DNA of 64,000 nt from Pelodera strongyloides (GCA_036852015.1 JAANDG010000614.1:1-64000), one strand, 5' to 3'; counted from the first letter of the stretch, positions 12,625 through 25,592 are shown. Notes: generated by a model from the sequence alone, not told the origin. Numbers and translations are program-made.

Positions 12625-15600
12625 TCAGAAGCCAGCAAATGGATTTGATGCTTGTTGTGTTGGTTGTGGGAGTCCACCCATGCGAGGACCGACCTAGAAA
12701 CTGCGTATTTGAGAGTGCTCGAACAAAGTAGAGAAAATACCCGTTCCTTATCACAAAAAGTTACAAAGCACAATATGATAACAAATAGAGAGAAATGTTG
12801 GTTAGAAATAAGCACGTTGATACAATGCTATTCTGTGCTCAACTACAACTTTTGCCCATAAAACTCCAAAAAATTCGAGGCCTACCTGCGGAATGGGAGG
12901 GGCTTGATTCTGTAGTCTCATCTCATTGAGTGTCGGTGACTTTCTCTGTTGATTAGCGAAAGGATTGCTGACAGGGGGAGCCGCCGAGCCGAGCAGGAAC
13001 GGGTTGGCAGCTACAAAATAGATCAAGTTAAGTTTTGAGAGACAACGTACATAAACTGACGCCAAATTACATTGAACAAAACTCTCGAAAATTGATCGCC
13101 AGTCAAAGAGATTTTTTTCAATCTTTTTTTTCAATCTTTTTTTTTTTCAATAACCTGATTACAAGCAACGTTATACATAGGAAAACAATATTAAGTTTTC
13201 TTTATTGAACAACGACAATATGCTTTCTCAAGGCACGCTGTCCGGTTACCTTTACCAGTGTTTGCGGTTGTGGACGCTCCGAGCAGGTTGTCTAAGTTGA
13301 CGAGACTGGAGTTCTCGCCCAGGAAGTTCTCGGGGGTCTTGTTGGCACCACGTCCGTTAAGTCCATTGGTTGAGTTACTAGATGAACCGTCGGCCATGGT
13401 CGGTTGCATCACATCGGCCAATGTGGCTGCCTAAACAGGTGCGTCAATTAGAACATTTTGATACATTAAGGCTGACGTAGCCGTCGGTCGAATATCAAAC
13501 TCAATCGGTACCTGGGACTACTACCAAAAAATACAACAGAATGAACAGAACAACAAGCACAACTGATACAACGATTATTAACAACCTTAATGGGTTCGAG
13601 GTCAATGAGTGCATCCTGAAAACGGCTCAGAATATCACGTCATCTTGCACTTGATATTATTAGTTTATGACCTCATATCGAGAACGATCGTAATTTTGTA
13701 GCAAAATCATAGCCTTGTTTAAAACGCAACTACACTAAAAGATACTCACTGCGGTGTTCGTTTACTATGACTGAATTGAAAATAGTGAGATGAAGAATTG
13801 CAACTATCCATTTTATTTAAGAAGCAGTTGCTCGTTACCTGCTGCTGCTCCCAAGCAGAGAATGGATCTGAAGCCAAGGAAGCTGCCGGAGCAGATGGGT
13901 CTCCACTGGGAACACTGGGTGCCCAAGGGTCGTTGATAGCCAGTTGAGCTGGAAAAATAAAACACTATCACTGACACACATTTATCATAGGTGCTAAGTC
14001 TGGTTTTCCGAGAAAATTAACAGGATGCTAGATGAAAAACTAACCAGATGGGTACATGTGAGAATTCTGTGGTTGATGGTGCTGCTGAGTGACGGGAGCT
14101 GCCCACGGGTCAGCTAGAGGAGCAGACGAGCTCCATGCATCATTCGAACTACCTGGTTGCTGTGGGTCGGTCATCTGAGACGGACGGAATATTAGTAACA
14201 CCAGGTTAGATTTACAAAAGTCATGGTCAACTTTCTAGTTTACTCACCACCAAGTCCCCAAGTCCCAGTGACAGGAGGTCATCGACTGCACTCTGGGTCA
14301 GTTGACCGGAATTCACAGTTCCCATCTCCCTCTTGGACATCTCCTCGGCCTCGCGCTTGCTTTCCTCAAGTGCTAGCTGAAAGTAATGTGAGTGAAAAGG
14401 TTAAACTGACTTCCCGAACGATGATTCGAAAACGTGTGAAGGTAGCTTTCTGGAGCTGAACCCTTTATCTGATACAATACATTATTTGATCAATAAGGTC
14501 ATACCTGAAGTCTGATATCATCGCTCTTCTCCATTTCAGAGGCTTTTTCGGCTTCCTCTCGGCTGAGAGCTAGTGCTATCTGGAGTTGCATTTCCTCTTC
14601 GCCGAGAGAGGAAGGACGAGCATCATCCAGTTCAGTACCTGCAGCTCCTGCGGCTGAAATGAAATGGTGTTGACTAATACGCCACGTGCCGTCTACCTAT
14701 ATCTGGTGCTTTACATAAATCCGTAACTGTTCAGGGAACATGGAATATACTCCGACGGTAAGTAACGTAGCTATGGCAATAAGGACACCCTCTAGTCAGC
14801 GTGAACTGAAGTGAAGCAGGTCAATATAGGGTGATCATTTGTTTATGTGAATATCGATCTATGTGATCAATAAACAATTAAGTAACACAGCAATCATAAA
14901 AAAAACTCACCTAATGAGGGGCCATCCGGGCGACGGGTCCGCACTTCTGAGCCTACACCCGAACCATTCTGACGGAATCTGAACAAAAACCCTAGATACA
15001 TTAGTAACTATCAATGGCCACATCAATGGCGTTTTCCACTTTCTGTTGGGGATGTTGGAGAAACCCAAATTTTAAAGATAAAGTTTAAACTACATTCGAA
15101 AATAAATTTGTCAAGATTATACGTATGTATCAAACCTGTTTCTCGTGAGCATAAATCGCGTGCGTTCATTTTTTAGTTTCTCGTCATCATTGAGCAAATT
15201 GGCCATTTGTTTAGCCTGAATGCTTGGCGTTAGTAGGCTTAACAAATATTCTTATATATTTTATACGCGCGTTTCCAGTTAATGATTGCAAGCTGAAGTG
15301 AGCACAAATTTTTTGAGCACAAATTTTGACGAACACACACTTTTTGAGCTGGAAGCAAATTCGGATCACGGATGAAAACTTAAAAGAGTGATGCGTTTTC
15401 TAGACCTCTTTTCGAAACCATTGTAAAGAACTGTTCCCTGTTTTAAAACTCTCATACTCAACGCGAAGCGATCCCACTGAGGCTTAGTTTGGAGAATCGC
15501 CTTCCGTAACGAAAAGGACAACAAATAATCTACCTTCTCTCTAATATTCAATCCCTGATCCCTATTATCCTCAACGTGCTGGAAATCCTTCAGCGTCTCA

Positions 15601-16388
15601 ATCGAGTAAATGTTTTCTCGGCACTGTTGAGCAACCTTAAATATTATATACTTAACAAAGTACAACAAATGTCTCCATTTACAATTAAATGCGCGAAACT
15701 CGATGAGCATACTGGCAGCGAACATAATGGCAACAATTTTATTTCGCTTTAAAAAGTTCCGCTAAAGGGTTAGGAATCCCGCAAATGAAAACAAACCTTT
15801 TCATTACCACATTTGATCAAGAAATCAAGAAGTACAAGACTTTTGTATACATGTCGCCAGTTCTTGCCATGGTCATTTAGTCTAAAAAAACATTTGTTAC
15901 TCCAAATAAGAGTAATTAAACGGCCATCATATTTCAAACAGTAAATTATCAATAAAAATGCATCACTTTTCAAAAGTAAAATTTTTAAAGAAACGAAGTA
16001 CGAACCTCTTCCAAATAATGCTCATAATTTCTGTGAATGCCATCGGATTGTTAGTGAGATCAGCAATTTCGCTCATCAAAGCGGTTGAAGGGCCCCATGG
16101 GTCGTTGCTATAAGAAACAACCAGTCATGCATAAATGACAATACATTAAAAGCAGCATAATATCGGATAATATGAAACAGAGCCACCAATATTCTCTCTT
16201 GAAACCAATTCTACTTCATGTGAACGTCTTTTTTACGCAGATTACTTGTTTTATTCTTAATAAGCTTTATGATCTAATGGTAAGTGTAAGTTTGTATTTC
16301 ACCTTGTGGCTTCCCGTACTTTGACCTGTGCATCTGAGAAGTTATATGCCACGTTTTTGACCTGCCGACGGATGGTTGAGATCGACAT
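12625..16388 (-). CDS. EPN: Epsin (ENTH-domain clathrin adaptor), complete
   Basis: Fourteen minus-strand exons join in frame to 479 residues: 16303-16388, 16006-16107, 15797-15881, 15534-15635, 15136-15215, 14911-14978, 14505-14653, 14248-14376, 14045-14174, 13839-13948, 13586-13615, 13256-13430, 12886-13010 and 12625-12693. Residues 1-150 form the ENTH domain (start MSISTIRRQVKNVAYNFSDA, later NDPWGPSTALMSEIADLTNN and KNWRHVYKSLVLLDFLIKCG), which binds PtdIns(4,5)P2. A ubiquitin-interacting motif, EEEMQLQIALALSREEAEKA, follows, with a second similar helix (LALEESKREAEEMSKRE). Next come DPW/DPF motifs for AP-2, a clathrin-box-like LVNLD, and three NPF motifs for EH proteins. The last NPF lies in the tiny terminal exon, which ends SNPFAGF. 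This order matches animal epsins (Drosophila liquid facets), which promote clathrin-mediated endocytosis of ubiquitinated cargo including Notch ligands. Confidence 0.95.
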
Positions 16389-17489
16389 CTATAAATATTA
16401 ATATTAGTAGCATAAAAATAATAATGGAACGACCATCCTAGGACAATGGCAGAACATACATTTAATGAAAGGAAAGGAAATTGACACCTAAAATACGACA
16501 AACACATGACGATAGAAACGAAAAACTGAAAAAATATAGAAAGAACAACAACTTAATAATATTTTAAGAAACAAATAGAGGTAAAACACCATAATGTCAG
16601 CAAATCCGAAACGGTGAAAAATCCATCCCGGCACTTTATTTGTTTTCCCCAGCTGTGGAAAAAAAACAGTAAAGCATAAATATACACAGTTCGTAGGCCC
16701 ATACAAACTTTCGGTAATAGGCGTAGACTACGCGGAAATGCAGTGGACGGAAATTGGGATTATCAGAAATTTATTTTTTTTTGGTGAAAAATGCTCTTAC
16801 AAAAATATATATTTTAGAAACAATTCGCGACGGATCAACTCGAAACTAGTAAGTGCGGTAGATTAGAGAATTCTGAACATTTCTGAAAAAAGATTAGGTT
16901 AAAATAGCCTAGCCTAGCCAAATATCTCAAATCTCATACAACTGCGAGGTAACGACGAAATTTTGCGCGGAGGTGATGCGCGGAGGTGATGCGCGGAGGT
17001 GTATGGGTGCGCGCGGAGGTGTATTAAATAAACCAAAAGTATAACTGGTAAAGAATTAAAATTAAACTATGAGAAACAACTAAAAGAAAGTGTGAAAAAA
17101 GAAAATTAAACGAAAGTACCCGGTAATACCCAGGTAACCCGTTTCGACCCCAAAGTCACAGACGGGATTTTATGGCAAGCTGTGGAGGGGTCATCATCAG
17201 TGTGATGCCACAGCTTACCAAGTATAAAATGACTGTTAATAAATAATAATATTAAAAAAAAAAATAATAGTGAAATTTTGAGGGGATTAAAGAAAAAAGA
17301 ACCAGGTGTGTGTGTTACTGGGCTAGTAATAAAAAACCCGTGGCTATATTATCAATGAAGGCAATTAGACGCGTAGTTTATAATTCAATTTTATTTGACC
17401 AAACTTTATGGTAAAGGAAGAAAGAAGGGAGAAGAAATCAGAAAGATATTAGAAAAATTTGTCTACCACTCAATTAGATGGTTTACGGA
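16389..17489. other. Epsin upstream region and spacer
   Basis: The epsin promoter and 5' UTR should lie just above 16388. No upstream coding exon is needed because the ENTH N-terminus is complete. The rest has only short frames plus a GC-rich tandem repeat (16965-17025), then spacer up to the retroelement fragment. Confidence 0.45.
16965..17025. repeat. Short GC-rich tandem repeat
   Basis: Four imperfect units of GCGCGGAGGTG followed by AT or TATGGGTGC stand out against the AT-rich surroundings. They lie close to the Penelope-like fragment. Whether they are part of that element or a local satellite cannot be told. Confidence 0.75.
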
Positions 17490-18510
17490 AATTAAGTTTT
17501 TTGTGATAATACTGGATATTTTCTGAAGCATTTGATGGTATTATCCTTGATGGCTTTATCGGGGTATTTATTATTTGCTAACCTATTAAGGAGTTGCTCT
17601 ATCTTATCTTTAAAAAAGGATAGTGATGATGTGCATCTCCCAATTCTAATAATTTCTCCATATATACAGCTAATTTTGATATTAGTACTAATAGAACTGT
17701 CATACATAGGAAAACGAATTACTTCAAAACAGTAATCATCAGTTTTATTATATAAGTTAATGCTCCACATAGAATCTTGTCGTTTTAGGTACAAATCTAG
17801 AAAAGCAGCTTCATTATCTCTATCATTAGCCTCTTCCAGTGTAAGAGTGGCTGGATACATTTGAATTATATTAGTTATAACATTTGATCATTATAAAAAA
17901 TGGCTATATCATCCATATATCTTTTTATACAAGTTTTTATACTTATATGGTGGTTTGCGGGATTTTTGAGGTATCTGAATTCGATCATAGATAGTGTGAG
18001 GTCTGCTAAGAGCGGTGATGCATACCTCCCTGTGGGACTCCTTTTATTTGTTTGAAAATACTGTTACGGAAGACAAGGAAACTATTTTCAATTATATACT
18101 TAGTGAGGTGTTTTATTTCGTGAGCTCCGAAGCAATTCTTACTCGGGGAATCAGTGTAGAAACATTTCTTGTTATTGACATTAATTAAGAGTTTTCCTGA
18201 ATTTTTGAAACATATGTCTATAAGCTCAAAAATGTTATTTAATATGCAATCATGAGGTAAATTAGTGAAAAGACTACTGAAGTCCATAACTTTAAGCTTA
18301 CTGAATTTATTAATATTCGAATTATTAGTAACAGACATAGAGTTATCTATTGAATATGGGTGCGCTACATTTACTTGGTTACCCATTTACATTACATCAT
18401 TGGGATATTAGAAGCCCATTGCTATCGTATGCTCGGTTTGGGGAAGTATTTCATTGCCTTTTAGGAAAAACGCATCCCTCTGTTTTCTGGTAAAGATCAT
18501 GAAATACACA
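17490..18510 (-). pseudogene. Penelope-like element reverse transcriptase, broken
   Basis: The minus strand encodes successive parts of a reverse transcriptase of the Penelope-like type. There is an early piece DAFFLKGNEILPQTEH near 18430-18480. A palm segment (18006-18386) contains MDFSSLFTNLPHD, then NSFLVFRNSIFKQIKGVPQG. After a one-base frameshift at about 18026 the frame resumes as YASPLLADLTLS and reaches the catalytic YMDD (YMDDIAIFYND, near 17910). The C-terminal part at 17492-17860 carries FLDLYLKRQDS and FPMYDSSISTNIKISCIYGE. Stops break it upstream of the palm, and no GIY-YIG endonuclease is present. It is a decayed, probably 5'-truncated retroelement copy, inactive as it stands. 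Subfamily assignment is uncertain. Confidence 0.8.
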
Positions 18511-19484
18511 GTGTATTACACTGAGGTATTGTAATACAGCAGATAACTCTAAACATGAATATTCTCGAAGAAAAAATGTCAGTAGGTGAGCAAACATATA
18601 CTGAGATGAATGGATTCATGTATTGTGACATATTTTGGCGAAGCGAATAAACAGCACGATCATATAAAAAAACAAGACATACTAAAAACATACTACAAAA
18701 GGCGGAACTCAATCGGCAAATTTTGAGGTAGAAACCTAAGGTGCAGCTAAAATAGTGTTAGCCTCATTCTAATGCGAGAATTCGAAAAATCGATATCAGG
18801 AGTTTGATGATTCGTCAGCTCAAAAATCGATCCTTTTTTACAATGTTGAAATGATGCATATGAACAGGAGGGCAAACAGTCGGGTCACCTGAACTGAAAT
18901 GCTGAGACCCACGTGACTAAGAAGAACCAAAATATTTACCCAAAGAGATATATACCAATTATTGATTCCAGAATCACCGTACGCTAACATATATACTTCA
19001 TATGACCCATGCTCATTCATTATATGTGCAGTTATATAGTGGCAGTACGAATTATGTGTTTTATTTCTAAACAATGATGTGAATGATTCAGTTAAAAAAA
19101 ATTATCCATTGGTTATTAAACCGAACTGCACAACAAATCGCACAACCTTTATCTTTCAATCTATGTGTAGTATTTCGACCTTTCGTTTATGTCTTTATGC
19201 TTGGTGCAATTTCTCAATCAACCGATCAAGTCAATTTAAGCAGGCAAGGATACCAGCCAAAAAAAGACACTGAGAAAATCAGCTCGCGCACTGGCTATCG
19301 AGAGGAATGCGCGCTTCTTAAGAACTAATGTTGAAACACCAAAACGCTTCGTAGAACTTCAAATGTATGACTCATGATTGTGACTGTAAGGATGAGTGAT
19401 TAACAAACGTCAGTCACAAACGGAAAGAGAAAAGAGATAATGATGACAAAATAAACTACAAATCTAATGATGTTGAATAAAAAC

Positions 19485-19545
19485 ATCGTATTATCGTAAA
19501 ATATCGTATTATCGTAAAAAACACATATCGTATTCAACGATATGT
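19485..19545. repeat. Tandem repeat with adjoining hairpin
   Basis: ATCGTATTATCGTAAAA occurs twice in direct tandem. A short palindrome follows directly, CACATATCGT / ACGATATGTG with a five-base loop. No function can be assigned. Confidence 0.6.
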
Positions 19546-21004
19546 GATTATTGAGTACTTATTAGCGCGTCCGTTTACTCAATGATTTGCTATACAAATA
19601 GCGTTGTTGATAAATATTTAAATGTGTTTTATGTGGTCACTAAATTGGATATGGAACGGGGCTCAGAGAGAGAGGGTCAGAGCACAGGGGGTTGGGGTAG
19701 CAGCGTGTGTGGTGTAGAGCTGTTCCCCACAACAGATCAATACCCTAAGCGACAGGGAAGACCGCAGGGAAATATCCTGCTCGGAGACGGACAGAGAGGC
19801 TGTGAAGATGAAGAGAGCCAAGGAGAGAGGGGATGAAGAGACTATAAAGAGAGCCATGGAGAGAGGGGAGTGTCAAAGAAAATAAGGGGGGGGGGTGAGA
19901 AATAGAGAGAATACGCTGGTTCGTGGTGTTCATCATATGACACACCCTGGATCTGACACTCGTCATCTTGCAGGCAGTAATTTAAGATTAACCACTTGAA
20001 AGCTTGATGGCTAAGTAAATAAAGTTGATAATGCAAGTAAATAGTTTTTGTGATAAAATAAAAAGAGTGATTACAAAATGTGTGCAACGACATTTAAACA
20101 CTCCGGTGCCGCCATGTTGCGGTGGGCATATGAGCAAGTGCGAAAGAGATTTTTGTGTAAAGCTTTGATTTTCTGGATAGGATCACGTTTGATTTTACTA
20201 CATAACGACACAAAGGATAATTGATTGAATTGTGCTGTTATCAGGTGAGACTGACACACATGACTGAAGTGGTAAAACAATGGGAAGGTCATCTGATTCT
20301 GTGCAGCTAATAAACTTCTAAAAAAAACACAACAACTCCATTTTCGTGCAAAATTCGTTTTACTCTTTAAATCTAGTTTCAACTTCTTCAGTTTATGGAA
20401 CACTTCCAGTTCACTAGACCACCGAAACGACAATAACTTCTTATGTGTGTTACATTAGTGAGATTGCACAATCAAAGGAAACCGGTCCACCAAGGGCCGG
20501 GCCCTCATTTGGTTGCACAAAAGAATTCGTTATGGACAATAGACATAATGAAAGATAAATTGATTTGTTCACTTTGTTGGAAGTTTCTAATGCCAGGTAA
20601 CTGTGGTTCAAATGTTAGCTCAGAAATAGTTGTGACTTTCGTATGAGAAATGAACTATCATGGAAGTGGTTATTTGTGTTGAGGATATCGAAGACTCCAA
20701 CAAAGCGGCTTGGGTGTGGAAAGAAGGACTGCATTCCCGTTTTCAGTGCTTAAGAGATGCTTGCACACGGCAGCCGGTTGCCGATCTGGGAGACTGCGCC
20801 AAACCAAAGCAATAGGAAAGACAGCCACATTGATTGGTGTACGGTAGAGGACACACTTATTAAGAACAGTACCTTTTACTTTGTTTGCCCGTTTCGGCAA
20901 TTACACTATTGTATGACATCGACTCTAGAACTGGGCCCCAGGTGTACTATTATGGGCATTTAGTGCAGGTCAGACAAATTCAGCACATGAGAAAGCCTAT
21001 AAGG

Positions 21005-21039
21005 AAATAAACATATATATAATATATATATATACATAC

Positions 21040-21072
<33 letters not shown>

Positions 21073-21185
21073 CGTGTGTGTGCGTGTGTGTGTGCGTGTG
21101 CGTGCGTCTGTGTCCGTGTGTGTGAGTCTGTGTGTGTGTGTGTATGTGTGTGCGAGTGTGTGTGCGTGTCGTGCGTGAGTGCGCG
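21005..21185. repeat. TG/AT microsatellite
   Basis: A short AT-alternating lead (about 21012-21040) runs into about 140 bases of TG dinucleotides. These are interrupted by CG, CA and single substitutions. The minus-strand open frame rich in His-Thr over it is an artefact of the repeat. Confidence 0.95.
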
Positions 21186-22400
21186 TGGCAGTTCCCTCTC
21201 CGCTCTGTTTTCCGGATAGTTTCCATAAAAAAGTGTGTTCTTTGAAGTTTAGTAATCAGTCTCTCAACACCAAAAGATGAGAAATCTAAGGCGATGAGAA
21301 AAAAACTATTTTTCGCAAACCACTGAAATTTTAAGAAACAAAAAAAAAGTAGTGAAATTTTAAAATCTTTAACAATTATGTAGTGATTTAAACTCAATTT
21401 GCCAAATTTTCAAGAAAATATGCAAGAAACATGTAGGTATAATGTCGTTCAGAACTGTTTTCGCAAGCTTTCATACGCCTTTCAGATTGCCTTTGCAATG
21501 GTCGTTCACAAATCTAACTGATCAAAAACAAAAATAAGGTGAGATCGATCCTTTCGCAATGGTAAGCTCGATGTAAATTGACCTTGAAAACGAAAGGAAG
21601 AGATCCCAGTGCACAAGCTACTCGTAAACACATCAAAGAAGACGGGTACCGGGTTGAAAAATTTGGAAGTTTTATTTGCATCAGCTGCCATTTGTGTTAT
21701 CTCTCGCCAAACATTCGTCCCGCCGCAGGTCAAGAATCAACAAGCACCAAAAATGTTGTTTATGGAGTGACAAAAGCGACGCTCGTAATCAAAGACTTTG
21801 TCTAACAGAGAGTCAACAGCCACAAGCAAACAGGGTACTTTAGGAAGACCAAGGAAGATGATGCTGACAAAATTTCAGAAGGCAAACGTAGGCGTTAAGA
21901 AACCACTTTATCACATTCTCGATTGTCACAATCACCTAGCAATCACACGTTTATGTCTCATTTCTTTCACAAGAAGTTGTTCAAGTGTTGGATGCGTATT
22001 ATGTCTTTACCTGTAGTATAGTGCAACACAGGTTCGTCTGGAATCTTACACACAAGCGGACAAACCGGAGGAAAATACAGTGTTTTAGACATATGTTCAT
22101 ACTAAAGACTCAAGCAATTTTCATATCTTGAATAAAAAATCTTTCCGACCGTGTCACCAAACAAATAGCACATACATTAGGCAGATAAATAATAATTGCT
22201 GCTTTCCCAAGGACATTTCAAGTAAAACAATCCTTTCTGCTCACAATTGTCCTTAAAAGGAGCGCAAAAACTAGCAATGATATTTCAAATGCCAATCTAC
22301 TGTGAAAGTTAGGTAGTTTTTATCTAGAAAATGACCATCCGATTAGTATTGACATTCAAATTTTCATAAAAAAGCAAAGATTTTCACATTTAAAGAAACA

Positions 22401-22820
22401 GGCCCAGAAAAAAAGTTTTGCTCGACATAGTGACCGCAATTTCAGAAATATTACTGTGAGAACCGCATTTCCTTAGGCCTAGTACTCGCCGAGTTATTCC
22501 ATGCCAAACAGTTTGGCCAGCTACCGTAGTCAAAACGGTTCAAATACATTTTTACGGTTTATATCCATCTATTAGCATTCTTTCTCCACATAATAATTGT
22601 AAAACGAATGAAGAACATTCCGATTATAGCAAAGCGTCTCTATTACGGTAATGCCCTAAAAACGCAAAAAATGATTCTGACTACGGTACCTGGCCGAACT
22701 GTTTGTCGGGGAATAACTCATCGAGTTCTAGGTGCAAAGAAATGGGCTTTTCGCAGTAATATTACTGAAATTCCGGACATTCTGTGCAATTAAATTCAGG
22801 AAAACTTTTTCTCGTGGGCC
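22401..22820. mobile_element. Foldback DNA element with long terminal inverted repeats
   Basis: The left arm (about 22401-22535) and right arm (about 22680-22820) are inverted copies of each other at roughly 80% by eye. Shared blocks include GGCCCA at the tips, AAAAAGTTTT, AATTTCAG-AATATTACTG, GAGTTATTCC and GGCCAG-TACCGTAGTCA. The trinucleotide ACA stands just outside each end and may be a three-base target duplication. The centre has no transposase. This fits a MITE or foldback element. The 61-codon plus-strand frame inside is incidental. Confidence 0.7.
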
Positions 22821-25059
22821 ACACGCGAAAATGAAGAAACAATCCCTGAGAACCAATACTTCCATAAATAGGTGTTTAGTACTACCCTTATGGTTCAGTT
22901 AGGTAAAACTATGGGGAACAACGAACACCAACTGCAGAGAATACTCATCGTCAGCCAGGCCGAAAGTGTTAAAATGAAGATTTCTAAATTTTAGTTCATG
23001 AACGACTTAAATGACAAATACATTACGTACACATATTACCTACACAGCGAAAAAAATACTGTTTTATGCTGAAGTGCATAGCAGTTATTGAACGGAAAAG
23101 GATAATTTTAGTGGAACAAAAAATTATATTCGGAGCGCAGACAACAACAACAACGTTATTTAATGAAACCTTGTCAGCCCCACTAAAACTAATTGTTTAC
23201 AACGGAAATTTATTATTGAATGAATGGCTATTCCAATATCATTTCGAACTCCTTCTATAAAGAAGAGTTCGGAATAGAGAAAAAATCCGAGATTATTATT
23301 TGAATGTAATTTTTTTGCTTGTGGTTAGACACAAAAATTGATGTGTTTCTTTACAAAGGGTGATTCTGTGCCAATGGTAGGTCGATTAACTCACGTGTGA
23401 GTTTTCTATATCAGATTTATGTTCAGTTGACAAAGTATGTACGCCTAGGGGGGATCACAAAGCAATACATTCATAAAGAATTGTTTAGTTTATTCACCAG
23501 TTGAAGTGTATTTCCTTAAATATTAGGAGTCTGGCCTACAATCACTTGCTACCCACTGGGCAATATATCTTCTTTCTTTTTTTGAAGAAAAATTATGCTG
23601 ACCAGAAAAAAAAAGTAAAAACTTTGCAAGGTAAATATGTTTTGTCTTTCATGAAATTCAAAAAATGAAGAGATTTGGCGATTGATTTAACATGTGAAGT
23701 CCAACAGGGGTTAACGAATCAAGAAGAAATAGGTGATACGAAGTAGTGATGGCATGTGGTTAAAATCAAAGCTGTATTGATATTGACCAATTGTATTGGT
23801 TCCGATAATCGAGTGACACTGCTCTCTTCGGAACAAAACCGCTTACCGCAACCGATGACCAAATATGTGCATACAAATGTATGTCCGTTGTTGTATAGTC
23901 GATTTGTTTTGAATATTGGACTATCTACAAACGCGGGCACATGTTTAGGACGAATACTCTCATTGAAACTATTAACGCTTTGTTATTACATAATAATTTA
24001 CAGGATAATACTAGGATTGAGAACGCTCGTGGAACATTCTGATAGCTCGTGCCCGCGAGGTTACCTGTGATTCATTGTAAGCATTGCGGCGAGAAAACCA
24101 TGCAACACGACTCCCAAAACTCTCTCTCTCCTTCTTTCTCATTGACTTTACTACATTTCTAGGTCCTGACTAAAAGTTCGGGAGTTTTTGCACTGCACGG
24201 CAAGTATAATTGAATTCTGAGCTAACTTCACTATTCGTTCACTGGTACTTAGCATAGTGTAACATTACACCTTACGTTCGTAGTTGCATTGGGGCGCAGT
24301 GGTTTTCCCAATCTAACTTTCTCATTACTCGTGCTGTTGACGTCTTCTTTTTCTTGATTCAATAAATGGGACAGTTTCCAATACGAAAGATGCATAGATC
24401 AGGAATTGGCTTTGTTTCTTGATCTTTAAAGAATTTTGTCAACAGAATACTCTATTATTATGTCCTTTTTTTGGATTCTTTGGGTCCGTCAACATTTTTA
24501 GAGTATTCTCTTCATTATTCTTGTTTTTTTTATTGCGGCTTCATACTGTATCAAGAACAAGTATGCAAAATGGCATCAAAAAACATTGCATCAACATATT
24601 TATTCGATTTCACAATCGCGAATTTGCTAGTGGAATTATGTAGCCAAAGCTGCGAAACAATAGGTTTGCACAAGAAAAGCGTAGGAGGCCAAGCTATGTA
24701 AAAAATACTAAACTTCTTTTAGGCTTGCAAGCTCCAAGCTGTTGTGTGTAAAAACTGATACAAAATGGAGACTGAAAAATGCAAATATTCCGAGTATGCG
24801 GGTGGGGCACAACTTTGGGAAGGCGAATTGATGTTTATGATTACTTTGAACATTCGTTGACGTTTTCAGGTAGGTTACATGGATTCATTGTTGCGCATAC
24901 CTATTGGGATCCAATGTCTCCTGGCCAGGGGTTATGTGTGCTCGTGGGTTATTTAGAAGTATCTTACTGTTGTCTAAGTGTATGATTCTATTATAAAACC
25001 TTCCGTAGTTATGCTATTGTTGTTCAGGCCTTAACAAGCCTTCCCGCCCGCCTAGCTAG

Positions 25060-25592
25060 TCATTGTTTACGAACATCTTCCAATTTCTTGGTGAATTCGT
25101 TTCTGAAGAGGCGTGGGTGACGAAGAATGGAGATTGTGTGAAGTCTCTTAGGACGGGCAGTCTCCATATACTGGTACAGCTGAAAATATAGCCTTTTAAT
25201 TTGTTTTGTAAGTCCTTTGATGTTGTCTGTAATGGTCGACCAAGACGACATTCCCGTTTAACATTCAATACCATAGAATACATCCACATGTAAGAGTCAT
25301 TAGGTGCAGTTACATAATTTGCCAGATGCACACAGATCAATTAACTGATAAGGACGAAAGTGCATATTTTTACAAGCGCAAGTAATTGTTGATCTTTTTG
25401 CTAAATGTAGATTTGGCATCGGAACATCAGAATGGTTCCCATAGTTCAGAAACATCAACTCATTCAACCGACCTCGTTTCCTTCGTCGTTGAAATCTTCT
25501 CCACCGAGGGGAATCACATAAGCAGTGGTGAAGGAAGATAGACAGAAGATGGCGATCGAGAGAAGAAGAAGAGAACGCATCAGAAGGGACAT
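25060..25592 (-). CDS. Small secreted protein, possible neuropeptide precursor
   Basis: Two exons (25473-25592 and 25060-25179) join in phase 0 to a 79-residue protein. It opens with a textbook signal peptide: a basic residue, then SLLLLSIAIFCLSSFTTA, with cleavage likely just before YVIP. The mature part of about 55 residues has no cysteine. It contains an acidic stretch (GGEDFNDEGNE), then LYQYMETARPKR, LHTISILRHPRLF and a basic end, NEFTKKLEDVRKQ. The KR after ARP, and perhaps KK, are possible prohormone convertase sites. There is no glycine before KR, so an amidated peptide is not predicted from that site. I do not recognise the family. A secreted peptide hormone precursor or a small effector are the main options. 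The donor GTCGGT is acceptable but not strong. Confidence 0.6.

Larger units (their letters stand above)
18511..25059. other. Repeat-rich region with no firm gene
   Basis: The region contains a small tandem repeat plus hairpin at 19485-19545 and a purine-rich patch near 19660-19910. A long alternating TG tract runs at 21005-21185, and a foldback element at 22401-22820. Open frames reach 120 codons (20071-20433, minus) but show no domain, signal peptide or splice context. I therefore do not call them genes. Confidence 0.45.

Noticed and set aside
12802..13134. Epsin reading through to a stop at 12802 with the tail VGLEFFGVLWA
   Set aside because: A GTAGGC donor at 12885 and a TTTCTAG acceptor at 12694 join in phase to an exon ending in NPF, the expected epsin C-terminus. 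Read-through is the weaker model.
15366..15725. 119-codon minus frame
   Set aside because: It is read-through of epsin exon 4 into its flanking introns, not a separate gene.
20071..20433. 120-codon minus-strand open frame
   Set aside because: It has no motif, signal peptide, splice context or composition bias suggesting a protein.
20960..21397. 145-codon minus-strand open frame rich in His-Thr
   Set aside because: It is generated by the TG microsatellite and has no independent support.
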